This document shows positions 1 to 8,217 of a stretch of 64,000 nucleotides of DNA, piece by piece. Made by a program: the position numbers and the translations under genes. The notes beneath the pieces were generated by a model, which was not told the origin of the DNA, made no database searches, and saw nothing but the letters and a program-made list of their open reading frames with translations. Numbering within the stretch: the first letter of the stretch is position 1; each line of letters starts with the position of its first letter. The stretch is from Geminicoccus sp. (GTDB lineage Bacteria; Pseudomonadota; Alphaproteobacteria; UBA7985): NCBI GenBank assembly GCA_002708995.1, contig PAPT01000042.1, forward strand, positions 44,739 to 108,738. The letters run 5' to 3'.

Positions 1-1
1 A

Positions 2-133
2 GACCTCGAGCAGATGAAGGCGCTCAAGCGCGGCTTTGACCCCAAGTGGCTGCTCAACGGCGGCAAGGTGTTCCCGCTGACCGAGACCGGTATTCCAGCC
101 GGGCAGATCGACCCGACCCAGGGGCTGCACTGA
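2..133 (+). CDS. glcD: Glycolate oxidase subunit GlcD, C-terminal end (partial)
   Basis: Only the last 43 codons are inside the window; the gene runs in from the left edge. The visible tail contains RGFDPKWLLNGGKVFP, a typical end of the FAD-dependent GlcD subunit (FAD-binding oxidase/transferase type 4, vanillyl-alcohol-oxidase fold, C-terminal cap). GlcD oxidises glycolate (or D-lactate) to glyoxylate and needs GlcE and GlcF, which follow directly. The TGA stop shares one base with the ATG of glcE (TGATG), so the three genes are translationally coupled. The call rests on the short tail and, mainly, on the order glcD-glcE-glcF. Confidence 0.85.
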   Translation, partial: DLEQMKALKRGFDPKWLLNGGKVFPLTETGIPAGQIDPTQGLH

Positions 134-1083
134 TGGCCGGGTCACAGGCCACAGCCGAGCCCAGCGAGACTGCAGCAGACAGCCCCGAAGTCCTGTCCGG
201 GGCTACGGCGGAGGCTTTCAGCACACCAGAGGCGCTGGCCGGGTTCGTCCGGGAGACGACCGAACCGCTGGCGCTTGGCGGCAGAGGGTCCAAGGCCGGG
301 ATCGGCTTTCCGGTCGAGGGCAGGGCGGTCACCACCAGCGGACTGAAGGGCATTACCTATTTCGAGCCGCAGGAATTCGTGCTCGGCGCCCGCGCCGGGA
401 CGCGACTGTCGGTGCTCGAAGCGGCGCTGGCTGAACACGATCTGATCCTGCCGTTCTCACCGCCACGCTTCGGGGGTGACCCGAGCCTCGGTGGGGTGAT
501 TGCCACCAATATCGGCGGGGCCGAGCGGGAGAGCCTTGGCGCCCCGCGCGACAACGTTCTGGGCGCGCAGTACATCAACGGCCGGGGCGAGCTGCTCAAG
601 GCCGGTGGCCGGGTGGTCAAGAACGTCTCGGGCTACGATCTGCCGCGCGCACTATGCGGGTCGTGGGGAACGCTGGCCATCCTGACTGAAATCACGATCA
701 AGGTCGTGCCCAAGGCGCGGGCGGTGGCGCAGGATGCGCCGGGGCTTGATGCGGTCTGGGCATCTCCCTTCGTGTGGCGGGTTAGCCTGCCGCGGGACCG
801 CGCGTCGGCGTTGCTGGCGGGCTGGAGCAGCCCGAGCGCACAGCAGTGGTCCGGGTCGCTGGTCTGGCTGGGTGCTGATGCGGCGGGCGCAAACGATATT
901 CACGAGCGCGCAGCGGCGCTGGGCGGGCACGCGCTGCTGGTGCAGAGCCCCGACGAGCACCGCCGCGAACACGGCTGCTTCCAGCCGCTGAGCACGGGCG
1001 TTCAGGCTCTGCAGCGGCAGGTCAAGGCCGCTTTTGACCCCGGTCATCGCTTCAACCCCGGCCGCATGTACAAGGACCTCTGA
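133..1083 (+). CDS. glcE: Glycolate oxidase FAD-binding subunit GlcE
   Basis: A protein of 316 residues, close to the usual GlcE length. It has the FAD-binding type 4 fold: a PALGGRGSK-like segment near the start, then GGDPSLGGVIATNIGG, RDNVLGAQYINGRGEL and GGRVVKNVSGYDL, all typical of the FAD/PP-loop region. GlcE works with GlcD and GlcF in membrane-associated oxidation of glycolate to glyoxylate. I chose the ATG at 133, which overlaps the glcD stop; an in-frame start at 46 lies inside glcD and would add unrelated residues. The end (HRFNPGRMYKDL) is the usual GlcE tail. glcF begins three bases after the stop. Confidence 0.92.
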   Translation: MAGSQATAEPSETAADSPEVLSGATAEAFSTPEALAGFVRETTEPLALGGRGSKAGIGFPVEGRAVTTSGLKGITYFEPQEFVLGARAGTRLSVLEAALAEHDLILPFSPPRFGGDPSLGGVIATNIGGAERESLGAPRDNVLGAQYINGRGELLKAGGRVVKNVSGYDLPRALCGSWGTLAILTEITIKVVPKARAVAQDAPGLDAVWASPFVWRVSLPRDRASALLAGWSSPSAQQWSGSLVWLGADAAGANDIHERAAALGGHALLVQSPDEHRREHGCFQPLSTGVQALQRQVKAAFDPGHRFNPGRMYKDL

Positions 1084-1086
1084 GCC

Positions 1087-2400
1087 ATGCAGACTTTCTT
1101 CAAGGATGGCGTGGAACGAGACCCCGCAACCCAGCGCTCCGAGGCGATTTTTCGCAGCTGTGTGCACTGTGGGCTGTGCACCGGGACCTGCCCTACCTAC
1201 CAGCTGCTCGGTGACGAGTTGGACAGCCCCCGGGGGCGGATTTACCTGCTCAAGGACATGCTGGAGAACGACCGCAAGCCGACCAAGGACGTGGTCGAAC
1301 ACCTGGACCGCTGCCTGAGCTGTCTGGCCTGCACCACGACCTGTCCCTCGGGCGTGGACTACATGCACCTGATCGACCATGGGCGGCAGGTGATCGAACG
1401 CGACTACCAGCGGCCCTTGCCTGAGCGGCTCTATCGCAGCTTTCTGGCGCGCGTGTTGCCGCGCCCCGGCCTGTTCCGCTGGCTGTTGCGGTTGGCGCCG
1501 CTGGGGGCATGGATGCGCCCGGTGCTGCCCAAGGCGCTCAAAGCCGCCCTCGCGCTCAGCCCCGACCGGCTGCCGGCCCCGGCCGGAACCGACCGGCCCG
1601 GTGTGCATGCGCCGGCGCAGATGAACGCAGGCGGGACACGCGGCCGCGTTGCCCTGTTTCCCGGCTGCGCGCAGCAGGTGCTGGAGCCTGAAATCAACGC
1701 CTCGACCATCCGCCTGCTCACCCGGCTGGGCTACGAAGTTGAGGTGCTGGCGGCTTCGTGCTGCGGGGCGCTGACCCACCACATGGGCAAGGCTACGCAG
1801 GCCGAAGCCACCGCCACGCAGATGATCGACACCGTGCTGAATGCCCACGACCGGGCGCCGCTGGATGCGCTGGTGATCACCGCATCGGGCTGCGGCACGA
1901 CCGTCAAGGACTACGGCGCCATGTTTCAGGATCACCCGGCGATGAAGGCCCGGGCCAAGCAGGTCGCCGGGCTGGCGCAGGACATCACCGAGCTGGTGAC
2001 ACCCACCGACCTCGAAGCTTCCAAGCACCAGGACGCCATGCTCGAGGGGATGCAGGTGACCTACCATAGCGCCTGCTCCATGCAGCACGGGCAGAAGATC
2101 ACCACAGCGCCGAAGACCCTGCTGCGCGCGCTGGGCGCACAGGTGCGCGAACCCGCCGAGGGTCATCTGTGCTGTGGTTCAGCGGGCACCTATAACCTGC
2201 TACAGCCTGAGATTGCCGGACAGCTGCGCGACCGCAAGCTGCGCAACATCGCCCGGACTGAGCCGAGCCTGATCGCCACCGGCAACATTGGCTGCATGAA
2301 GCAGCTGGAAAAGGGGGTGGAAGTGCCGCTGGTTCACACCGTACAGCTGCTCGATTGGGCCACCGGTGGGCCAAGACCCCACCAGCTGGACGGACGCTGA
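1087..2400 (+). CDS. glcF: Glycolate oxidase iron-sulfur subunit GlcF
   Basis: A protein of 437 residues carrying two ferredoxin-type CxxCxxCxxxCP motifs (residues 25-36 and 76-87) that bind two [4Fe-4S] clusters, followed by two cysteine-rich CCG domains (SCCGALTHH and LCCGSAGTYN) of the heterodisulfide-reductase/GlpC type. It carries electrons from the flavin subunits to the quinone pool. Length and motif order match GlcF. It starts three bases after glcE and ends the glcDEF operon. Neither the regulator glcC nor glcG is visible here; they may lie left of the window or be absent. Confidence 0.95.
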   Translation: MQTFFKDGVERDPATQRSEAIFRSCVHCGLCTGTCPTYQLLGDELDSPRGRIYLLKDMLENDRKPTKDVVEHLDRCLSCLACTTTCPSGVDYMHLIDHGRQVIERDYQRPLPERLYRSFLARVLPRPGLFRWLLRLAPLGAWMRPVLPKALKAALALSPDRLPAPAGTDRPGVHAPAQMNAGGTRGRVALFPGCAQQVLEPEINASTIRLLTRLGYEVEVLAASCCGALTHHMGKATQAEATATQMIDTVLNAHDRAPLDALVITASGCGTTVKDYGAMFQDHPAMKARAKQVAGLAQDITELVTPTDLEASKHQDAMLEGMQVTYHSACSMQHGQKITTAPKTLLRALGAQVREPAEGHLCCGSAGTYNLLQPEIAGQLRDRKLRNIARTEPSLIATGNIGCMKQLEKGVEVPLVHTVQLLDWATGGPRPHQLDGR

Positions 2401-2736
2401 ACGCCGGTTCCACAATAGCCCGCCTACAGTTTGCAACTTAAGCCACGCTATTAGCCGCCTTTGGTCGAGGACGGGGATAAAACCGAGCTGAGCTTTGGCG
2501 CGAGCTACGCCATCTTGAGTCGGGCGCTGGCGCTGCAAGCCTCGCTGTCTGTGTACTTCGGAGCCGATGACGACCCGCTGACCTGCGAGATAGATCTCAC
2601 AATTCCGGTTTTTCTCTGCAACCCTCCGAGTGCCTTTGTAGCCGTGACGCGCTTTCAGGGCTTGGGCAGCAAAAATGCTCACTAGTACCGCTTTTTCTCT
2701 TGCTAGAGTGAAGGGGTACAGGAGCATTGTAGCAGC
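2401..2736 (+). other. Intergenic stretch, no gene recognised
   Basis: 336 bases between glcF and the ABC exporter. A 74-codon frame with a TTG start (2461-2685) crosses it, but I recognise no family and see no good ribosome site. The opposite strand is also open. Bases 2690-2735 are richer in A and T (TTGCTAGAGT around 2699) and probably hold the promoter of the exporter gene. I see no convincing terminator hairpin for glcF and no known structured RNA. Confidence 0.4.
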
Positions 2737-4689
2737 ATGGTTGAGTTCATTCCCGCACACAAGAAACCGATCGACGAGGAGACGCGCGCGCGCCTGCTGG
2801 AGGGCGAGAGTCGTCATCCCATGACCTTTGTCGAGCGCCTCGCCATGCCGCTGCTGCCCGCCCCGGAGAAGGGCGCGCCGCCGCGCCATCTGGGGGCGTT
2901 TTTCTGGCACTTCGCCAGCCAGATCAAAGGCCCGCTGCTGCTGGCGCTGTTCTTCAAGTTTCTGGAAGTCGGCGCGGACCTGATGATTCCGGTCGCGCTC
3001 GGCTACTTCGTCGACATCTTCGCGACCCAGGGCGTCGAGACCATGGATGAACGCATGCAACTGCTGGAGCAGCGCTTGCCTATCCTCATGATGTTGCTGG
3101 GCTTTTTCATGATCTTCCGACCGCTGGCTATCATTGGAAAGACCGCCGTGGTCGAGCTGGGTCTGATGGGCGGCTTTGGCAATTTCATCCGCTGGCAGGC
3201 GCATCGCCATATCATCGGGCAGGACGTGGGCTTCTTCGCAGATGACTTTGCCGGGCGGATTGCGAACCGGGTCATGCAGACCGGCATTTCGCTGCGCGAA
3301 GTGATCCTGACCTCGCTTGACGGGATCCTGTACGGGGCAATTTATCTGGTTGGTTCTATCGTCATCCTGTCGCTGACTTCGCTGTGGCTGACCGTGCCAC
3401 TGCTGGTCTGGACCGTGCTCTATCTGGCCATGATCATCTACTTCATGCCGAGGATTCAACGCGCCTCTGAAGAGCACTCTGAAATCCGCTCAGAGGTCAC
3501 GGGCCGCATTGTCGACAGCTACACCAACATTCAGACCGTCAAGCTGTTCGCCAACAAGGGCATGGAGGATCGCAACGTCGCCGAGTCCATCGATGACTTC
3601 AACTTCGGCTGGATCCGGGTGATGCGGCGGTCGGTGCTGATGTCTTCCATGCTGATCGTTCTCAACGCATTTCTGGTGGTCTTCACCGCTGGCTTGAGCC
3701 TGTGGCTTTGGTCGGTCGGCGGCGCGTCGGCGGGGACCATCGCCACGGCACTGCCGCTGGTTTCCACGCTGACGTGGTTCTCGGGCATAATGCTGTGGCT
3801 GCTGGGGCATATTTTCGAGAGCGCAGGATCGGTGTCCGAGGGCCGGCAGTCGATCGCTGTGCCCCACAAAATCGTCGACAAGCCCGGCGCGCCGGATCTG
3901 GACATTTCCGAGGGCGCCATCGCGTTCGAGGGGGTAACCTTCAACTACGGCAAGACCGAAACAGTGGTGCAGGACCTTAACCTGTCGGTCCGGCCGGGTG
4001 AGAAAATCGGGCTGATCGGGCACTCGGGCGCGGGCAAGTCGACGCTGGTCAACCTGCTGCTGCGCTTCTTCGACGTCGAGGGCGGTCGGATCACCGTCGA
4101 CGGGCAGGACATCCGCGCGGTCACGCAGGACAGCCTGCGCAACGTCATCGCGATGGTGACACAGGACACGAGCCTGCTGCACCGCTCGATCCGCGATAAC
4201 ATCCGCTACGGGCGGCCGGATGCCAGCGAGGATGAGTTGATCGCAGCGGCGAAGCAGGGTCAGGCCTGGGATTTCATCGTCGGGCTCAAGGACAACAAGG
4301 GCCGGGAAGGCCTCGACGCCCACGTCGGTGAGCGCGGTGTAAAGCTCTCCGGCGGCCAGCGGCAGCGCATCGCGCTGGCCCGGGTGATCCTCAAGAACGC
4401 GCCGATCCTGATCCTCGACGAGGCGACGTCGGCGCTGGATTCCGAGGTCGAGAATGCCATCCAGCAACAGCTGCTCGGGCTGATGACCGGCAAGACCGTC
4501 ATCGCCATTGCACACCGGCTGTCGACCATCGCCCGACTGGACCGGCTGGTGGTGCTCGAGGAGGGCCGGATTGCCGAAATGGGCAGCCACGACGAACTGC
4601 TCGCCAAGAAGGGTGTTTACGCCCGTCTGTGGGCGCTGCAGTCGGGTGGTTTCCTGCCCACCGCTGAGGTGACGACGACCGAGGACTGA
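2737..4689 (+). CDS. ABC exporter, fused membrane domain and ATPase
   Basis: A half-transporter of 650 residues. After a hydrophilic N-terminal stretch of about 70 residues comes a six-helix type-1 exporter domain (roughly 75-350), then the nucleotide-binding domain: Walker A GHSGAGKST (428-436), signature LSGGQ (537-541), Walker B ILILDE (557-562) with ATSALD, and an H-loop in AIAHRLSTI. It would work as a homodimer in the inner membrane. The family (MsbA/ATM1/multidrug type) exports lipids, peptides, drugs or sulfur compounds; the sequence alone does not give the substrate. It stands alone, with gaps on both sides, so context is no help. Confidence 0.9.
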   Translation: MVEFIPAHKKPIDEETRARLLEGESRHPMTFVERLAMPLLPAPEKGAPPRHLGAFFWHFASQIKGPLLLALFFKFLEVGADLMIPVALGYFVDIFATQGVETMDERMQLLEQRLPILMMLLGFFMIFRPLAIIGKTAVVELGLMGGFGNFIRWQAHRHIIGQDVGFFADDFAGRIANRVMQTGISLREVILTSLDGILYGAIYLVGSIVILSLTSLWLTVPLLVWTVLYLAMIIYFMPRIQRASEEHSEIRSEVTGRIVDSYTNIQTVKLFANKGMEDRNVAESIDDFNFGWIRVMRRSVLMSSMLIVLNAFLVVFTAGLSLWLWSVGGASAGTIATALPLVSTLTWFSGIMLWLLGHIFESAGSVSEGRQSIAVPHKIVDKPGAPDLDISEGAIAFEGVTFNYGKTETVVQDLNLSVRPGEKIGLIGHSGAGKSTLVNLLLRFFDVEGGRITVDGQDIRAVTQDSLRNVIAMVTQDTSLLHRSIRDNIRYGRPDASEDELIAAAKQGQAWDFIVGLKDNKGREGLDAHVGERGVKLSGGQRQRIALARVILKNAPILILDEATSALDSEVENAIQQQLLGLMTGKTVIAIAHRLSTIARLDRLVVLEEGRIAEMGSHDELLAKKGVYARLWALQSGGFLPTAEVTTTED

Positions 4690-4948
4690 GCGCCTCGGGT
4701 TCGATTCCCGCATTTTTCGTCCGGCAATGGCGATTTGCCCGGAAACGAATAGTGGGAACCCGGAATGCACCGATACCCCCGCTAGATATAGTGCTTCCCA
4801 GAGGGAGGAGATTTCTCTGGGATGCGCGTGCGCGTGTCTCAGGCCGGAATGGAAGCTCTCGACCCGGGTTCGCCTGATCCGCGCACACGGGTGGTTTTAC
4901 AGCCTTTTCGAGCCCGGTTTAAGGCCGTGCTTTTTTTGGGAGGAAATC
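4690..4948 (+). promoter_or_regulatory. Promoter and leader of the sugar-binding protein gene
   Basis: A 259-base region before the binding-protein gene. CTAGATATAGT near 4781-4791 looks like a -10 box. Just after it, TCCCAGAG (4796-4803) and CTCTGGGA (4815-4822) form a perfect 8-bp hairpin with an 11-base loop, which would sit at the 5' end of the transcript and could stabilise the mRNA. The gene itself has a strong ribosome site, GGGAGGAAA (4938-4946), just before its ATG. This fits high expression. The promoter is inferred by eye. Confidence 0.4.
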
Positions 4949-6175
4949 ATGAAAAAGCTGATTCTGGCTGGCGTTGCTGCGCTGGCATTTGGCGCGACTG
5001 CGCATGCTGAAGGCGAGCTCGTTATCGCCTCTAACGCTTCTGACCCGACGCCTATGGCCGCTCTGGCCGAAATCGTTGAGATGTTCGAAGCCGCTAACCC
5101 CGACATCAACGTCACCATCAACACCACCGAGCACGAAGCATACAAGACCGCGATCCGTAACTTCCTGGTTGCTGACCAGGGCCCGGACGTCGGCATGTGG
5201 TTCGCTGGTAACCGGATGGCCGGCTTCGTTGAAAATGGCCTGTTCATGGACATTTCCGACGTTTGGTCCGACGGTGGCCTGCTCGACGCAATGTCGTCCA
5301 CCGCTGCGTCCGTTACTTTTGACGGCAAGCAGTACGGCGCACCCTACGCGTTCTACCAGTGGGGCGTGTACGCGCGCGGTGACGTCATGGAAGCCAACGG
5401 CATCGGCGTTCCAGACACCTACGAGGAGCTGCTGGCTGCTTGTGAAACCCTCAGCGCCAACGGCATCACCCCGTTCACCATCGGCACCAAGTACCTGTGG
5501 ACCGCTGCGGGCTGGTTCGACTACGTTAACATGCGGACCAACGGCCTCGAGTACCACATCGACCTGATGCTCGGTAAGATCCCGTACACCGACGATGGTG
5601 TCCGTGCGACCTTCGCCAACTGGGCTCGCGCTGTCGACGCTGGTTGTTTCCTTGAAGGCCACCAGAACCTGTCCTGGCAGGAAGCTCAGGCTCCCCTGAT
5701 CGCAGGTGAAGCAGCCATGTACCTCATGGGTAACTTCCTGATCGGCAACCTGCCGGCAGAAACCCAGGAGCAGATGACCTTCTTCCAGTTCCCGGATATC
5801 GACGCTTCCATCCCACGGGGTGAAGACGCGCCAACTGACCTGTACTTCGTTCCGTCCAACGCTCAGAACGTTGAAAACGCCAAGAAGTTCCTGGCGTTTG
5901 CGACCTCCGCTGAAGCGCTTAACAAGACCCAGGCTGCCACCGGCATGCTGTCGCCACACTCCGGCTCTGAAGCACCAACCGACCGCTTCATGCAGGCTGG
6001 CGCAGAAATGCTGGCGAGGTCGGTAACGGCTCAGTTCTACGACCGTGACACCACCCCTGAAATGGCCTCCGCAGGCATGAAGGGCATGGTTGAATTCATG
6101 CTCGATCCGTCCGCGATCGACGACATCCTCGAAGACCTCGAAGATGCGCGTGAAGAGATCTTCGGCGCCCTCTAA
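4949..6175 (+). CDS. Sugar ABC transporter substrate-binding protein (family 1)
   Basis: A 408-residue periplasmic binding protein. It starts with a clear Sec signal peptide (MKKLILAGVAALAFGATAHA, cleaved before EGELVI) and continues as a family-1 extracellular solute-binding protein for sugars or polyols: FEAANPDINV, DVGMWFAGNRM, a Trp/Tyr-rich pocket (YAFYQWGVYARG) and a C-terminal LAFATSAEA segment. I chose the ATG at 4949 because it gives the signal peptide and follows GGGAGGAAA. Many GCT and GTT codons, unlike the neighbours, suggest strong expression. A terminator follows, so it forms its own unit. Likely partners are the two permeases at 7335-9375 on the other strand. The substrate is unknown. 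Confidence 0.9.
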   Translation: MKKLILAGVAALAFGATAHAEGELVIASNASDPTPMAALAEIVEMFEAANPDINVTINTTEHEAYKTAIRNFLVADQGPDVGMWFAGNRMAGFVENGLFMDISDVWSDGGLLDAMSSTAASVTFDGKQYGAPYAFYQWGVYARGDVMEANGIGVPDTYEELLAACETLSANGITPFTIGTKYLWTAAGWFDYVNMRTNGLEYHIDLMLGKIPYTDDGVRATFANWARAVDAGCFLEGHQNLSWQEAQAPLIAGEAAMYLMGNFLIGNLPAETQEQMTFFQFPDIDASIPRGEDAPTDLYFVPSNAQNVENAKKFLAFATSAEALNKTQAATGMLSPHSGSEAPTDRFMQAGAEMLARSVTAQFYDRDTTPEMASAGMKGMVEFMLDPSAIDDILEDLEDAREEIFGAL

Positions 6176-6229
6176 GGCCTGAAGTCATCAAGACCCAGGG
6201 CGGCTGGTCTGCAGCCGCCTCCGTATTGA

Positions 6230-6268
6230 CCCTGACGGACCCTTGGTTTGTCAGGGTTTTCTCTTTTT
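6230..6268 (+). terminator. Rho-independent terminator after the binding-protein gene
   Basis: CCCTGAC (6230-6236) pairs with GTCAGGG (6250-6256) across a 13-base loop and is followed at once by TTTTCTCTTTTT. It lies 55 bases after the binding-protein stop and separates that gene from the aldo/keto reductase. Confidence 0.85.
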
Positions 6269-6290
6269 ATTTGCCCTTCCGTCTTTCCCG

Positions 6291-6324
6291 CTTCCGTTCC
6301 TGTTTCCGTTTCCGTTTCCGTTCT
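6291..6324 (+). repeat. Short tandem hexanucleotide repeat (TTCCGT-like)
   Basis: CTTCCGTTCC is followed by GTTTCC-type hexamers repeated about four times, the last three perfect. The tract lies in the untranslated leader, between the terminator at 6230 and the ribosome site of the aldo/keto reductase (AGGAA at 6332). A six-base unit outside the coding region can change in copy number without shifting a frame. Confidence 0.6.
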
Positions 6325-6342
6325 CTCCCTTAGGAACCCGCC

Positions 6343-7299
6343 GTGAGCTCAACGTCTCAGACCATCCCCCGCCTGCCGCTGGACGGTATGGAGGGGGCGA
6401 TCAGCAGCCTGATCGTCGGCTGCGATAATCAGCCCGACCTCGACCTTGCGTCTGCCCTGTGGGACGCGTGGTGGGAGGCGGGCGGCAATGGCTTCGACAC
6501 CGCCCATATCTACGGGCAGGGCCTGCATGAACAGAACCTCGGCGCGTGGATGCGCAGCCGCGGGGTGGCGGGACAGGCGCGGGTGATCGTCAAGGGCGCC
6601 CATACCCCGAACTGCCTGCCCGACGCGATCGAGGCGCAGCTCACCGTGTCGCTGGAGCGGCTTGGGCTCGACCACGCCCCCGTCTACATCATGCACCGCG
6701 ATAATACGGAGGTGCCGGTCGCCGAGTTCGTCGACGTGCTCAACGATCTGCACAATCGCGGGCTGATTGGGGCCATCGGCGGGTCAAACTGGTCGGTGGC
6801 ACGCTTTGCCGAAGCCCGCGCCTATGCGCAGGCAAGCGGGCGGCGGGGGTTGAGCCTCCTCAACAACAATCTTTCGCTGGCGGTAATGGAACGCCCGGTC
6901 TGGGCGGGCTGTATCACGTCGAACGCGCCCGAGGCGCTGGCCTTCCTGCGCGCGGGTGGGGTGACGCACCTGTCGTGGTCCTCGCAGGCACGGGGCTATT
7001 TCATGGGGGCGGGGGAGCGCACGGCGCTGCCCGACGACACCGCACCCGACACGTGCTTTGCATCAGCAGCCAACGAAAAACGGCGACGGCGGGCAGAGAC
7101 GCTGGCGGCTGACTATGGCGTGCATCCGCACAACATCGCCACCGCATGGGTGCTGGGGCAGGGCTTTCCCTCGCTGGCGCTGATCGGGCCGCGCACCATC
7201 GAGGAAATCCGGACGACGCTGCCCGCGCTCGGCCTGCGGCTTTCCACAGGCGAGATCGCGTGGCTCAATCTCGAGCAGGACGCGCGCCAGCCGCCATGA
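6343..7299 (+). CDS. Aldo/keto reductase family oxidoreductase
   Basis: A protein of 318 residues with the aldo/keto reductase (beta/alpha)8 fold. The catalytic tetrad is visible as Asp52 and Tyr57 (FDTAHIYGQG), Lys84 (VIVKGAH) and His118 (VYIMHRD). The C-terminal part has ALIGPRTIEEI, the usual NADP-binding segment. It should reduce a sugar aldehyde or ketone, or oxidise a sugar alcohol, with NAD(P)H. The start is GTG after AGGAA (6332-6336). It lies between a sugar-binding protein and two sugar permeases, so it may act on the imported sugar. Its 3' end converges on the permease operon with a 35-base gap. Confidence 0.88.
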   Translation: MSSTSQTIPRLPLDGMEGAISSLIVGCDNQPDLDLASALWDAWWEAGGNGFDTAHIYGQGLHEQNLGAWMRSRGVAGQARVIVKGAHTPNCLPDAIEAQLTVSLERLGLDHAPVYIMHRDNTEVPVAEFVDVLNDLHNRGLIGAIGGSNWSVARFAEARAYAQASGRRGLSLLNNNLSLAVMERPVWAGCITSNAPEALAFLRAGGVTHLSWSSQARGYFMGAGERTALPDDTAPDTCFASAANEKRRRRAETLAADYGVHPHNIATAWVLGQGFPSLALIGPRTIEEIRTTLPALGLRLSTGEIAWLNLEQDARQPP

Positions 7300-7334
7300 A
7301 GCGGCGGCGCGAAGCTGTGCGTTGAAACGCGGCT

Positions 7335-8204
7335 TTAGCCCTTGCGCGCGCCGAGGGTCAGTCCGGCGACGAACTGGCGCTGGAGGAAGAAGAAGAAGAT
7401 CAGCGGGGGCAGGGCGACGATGATCGCCCCGCCGGCCATGACGTTCCAACGGTTCTGCCACTGCCCGGAGGCGAGGTTCACCAGCTGGGTCGGGACCAGC
7501 ATCAAGTCACCCTGGGTCAGCACCAGCGACCAGTAGAAGTCGTTCCAGACGAAGGTGAAGATGAGCAGCCCTAAGGCGGCCAGCGCCGGGCGCAGCAGCG
7601 GCAGGATCACGTTCCAGAACACCTGAAATTCGTTGGCGCCCTCCATCCGCGCAGCCTCGATCAACTCGGTCGGCAGAGCGGCGATGAAGTTCCGCATGAA
7701 GAACACGCAGAACCCGGTCTGGAAGGCCCCGTGGAACAGGATCAGCGCCCACAGCGTGTTGTAGGGCGACCAGTCCCCGAAACCCAGATCCTGCATCATC
7801 CGCAGCACCGGGAAGGTCAGCACCTGAAACGGGACGAAGTTTCCGGCGACGAAGATGGCGAACAGCCAGGTGCGGCCGAGGAATTTGTGCTTGGCGAGGA
7901 CGTAGCCGGCCAGCGTGGCGAAGCTGACGGCGACGCAGACCACGGGCAGGACCACCAGAAAGCTGTAGACCATCGACGACCAGAATGCCGGGTTGCCCAG
8001 CAGCACCCAGAAGCCCTCGGGCAGCAATGGCGCAGGAATGGTGAACTTCGCGCCCTGTTCGGCGTTGATCTGCTCGTTCGATTTCAGCGCCGTATTCAGC
8101 AGCAGGAAGATCGGGGTCAGCCAGATCAGCATCACGGCGATGGCGCTGCACCAGTAGAAGGTGCGGGCGCCGGGCCGCCAGGTATGTTCGGGACTGGGGT
8201 ACAT
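7335..8204 (-). CDS. Sugar ABC transporter permease, MalG type
   Basis: 289 residues, six predicted membrane helices, binding-protein-dependent permease of the CUT1 (MalG/AglG) type. The EAA loop that contacts the ATPase is EAARMEGANEFQVFWNVILP. The C-terminus ends LTLGARKG, close to the LTxGAxKG end common in MalG homologues. It is the second gene of a two-permease operon, 13 bases after its partner. No ATPase gene adjoins, so a shared ATPase (for example the UgpC-like one at 57234) must serve it. Confidence 0.92.
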   Translation of the reverse strand: MYPSPEHTWRPGARTFYWCSAIAVMLIWLTPIFLLLNTALKSNEQINAEQGAKFTIPAPLLPEGFWVLLGNPAFWSSMVYSFLVVLPVVCVAVSFATLAGYVLAKHKFLGRTWLFAIFVAGNFVPFQVLTFPVLRMMQDLGFGDWSPYNTLWALILFHGAFQTGFCVFFMRNFIAALPTELIEAARMEGANEFQVFWNVILPLLRPALAALGLLIFTFVWNDFYWSLVLTQGDLMLVPTQLVNLASGQWQNRWNVMAGGAIIVALPPLIFFFFLQRQFVAGLTLGARKG

Positions 8205-8217
8205 GTGTGGCTTCTCC

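Noticed and set aside
46..132. Longer glcE start
   Set aside because: The added part lies inside glcD in another frame; the ATG at 133 overlaps the glcD stop, the usual layout.
652..2166. 504-codon frame antisense to glcE/glcF
   Set aside because: Shadow frame caused by high GC; glcE and glcF have full motifs, this frame has none.
2461..2685. 74-codon frame with a TTG start after glcF
   Set aside because: No ribosome site, no family I recognise, and the opposite strand is equally open.
4692..4712. GGGTTCGATTCCC, which looks like the T-arm of a tRNA
   Set aside because: The stem does not extend to five pairs, no matching acceptor, D or anticodon arms lie upstream (that sequence is the end of the ABC exporter), and no CCA or suitable 3' end follows.
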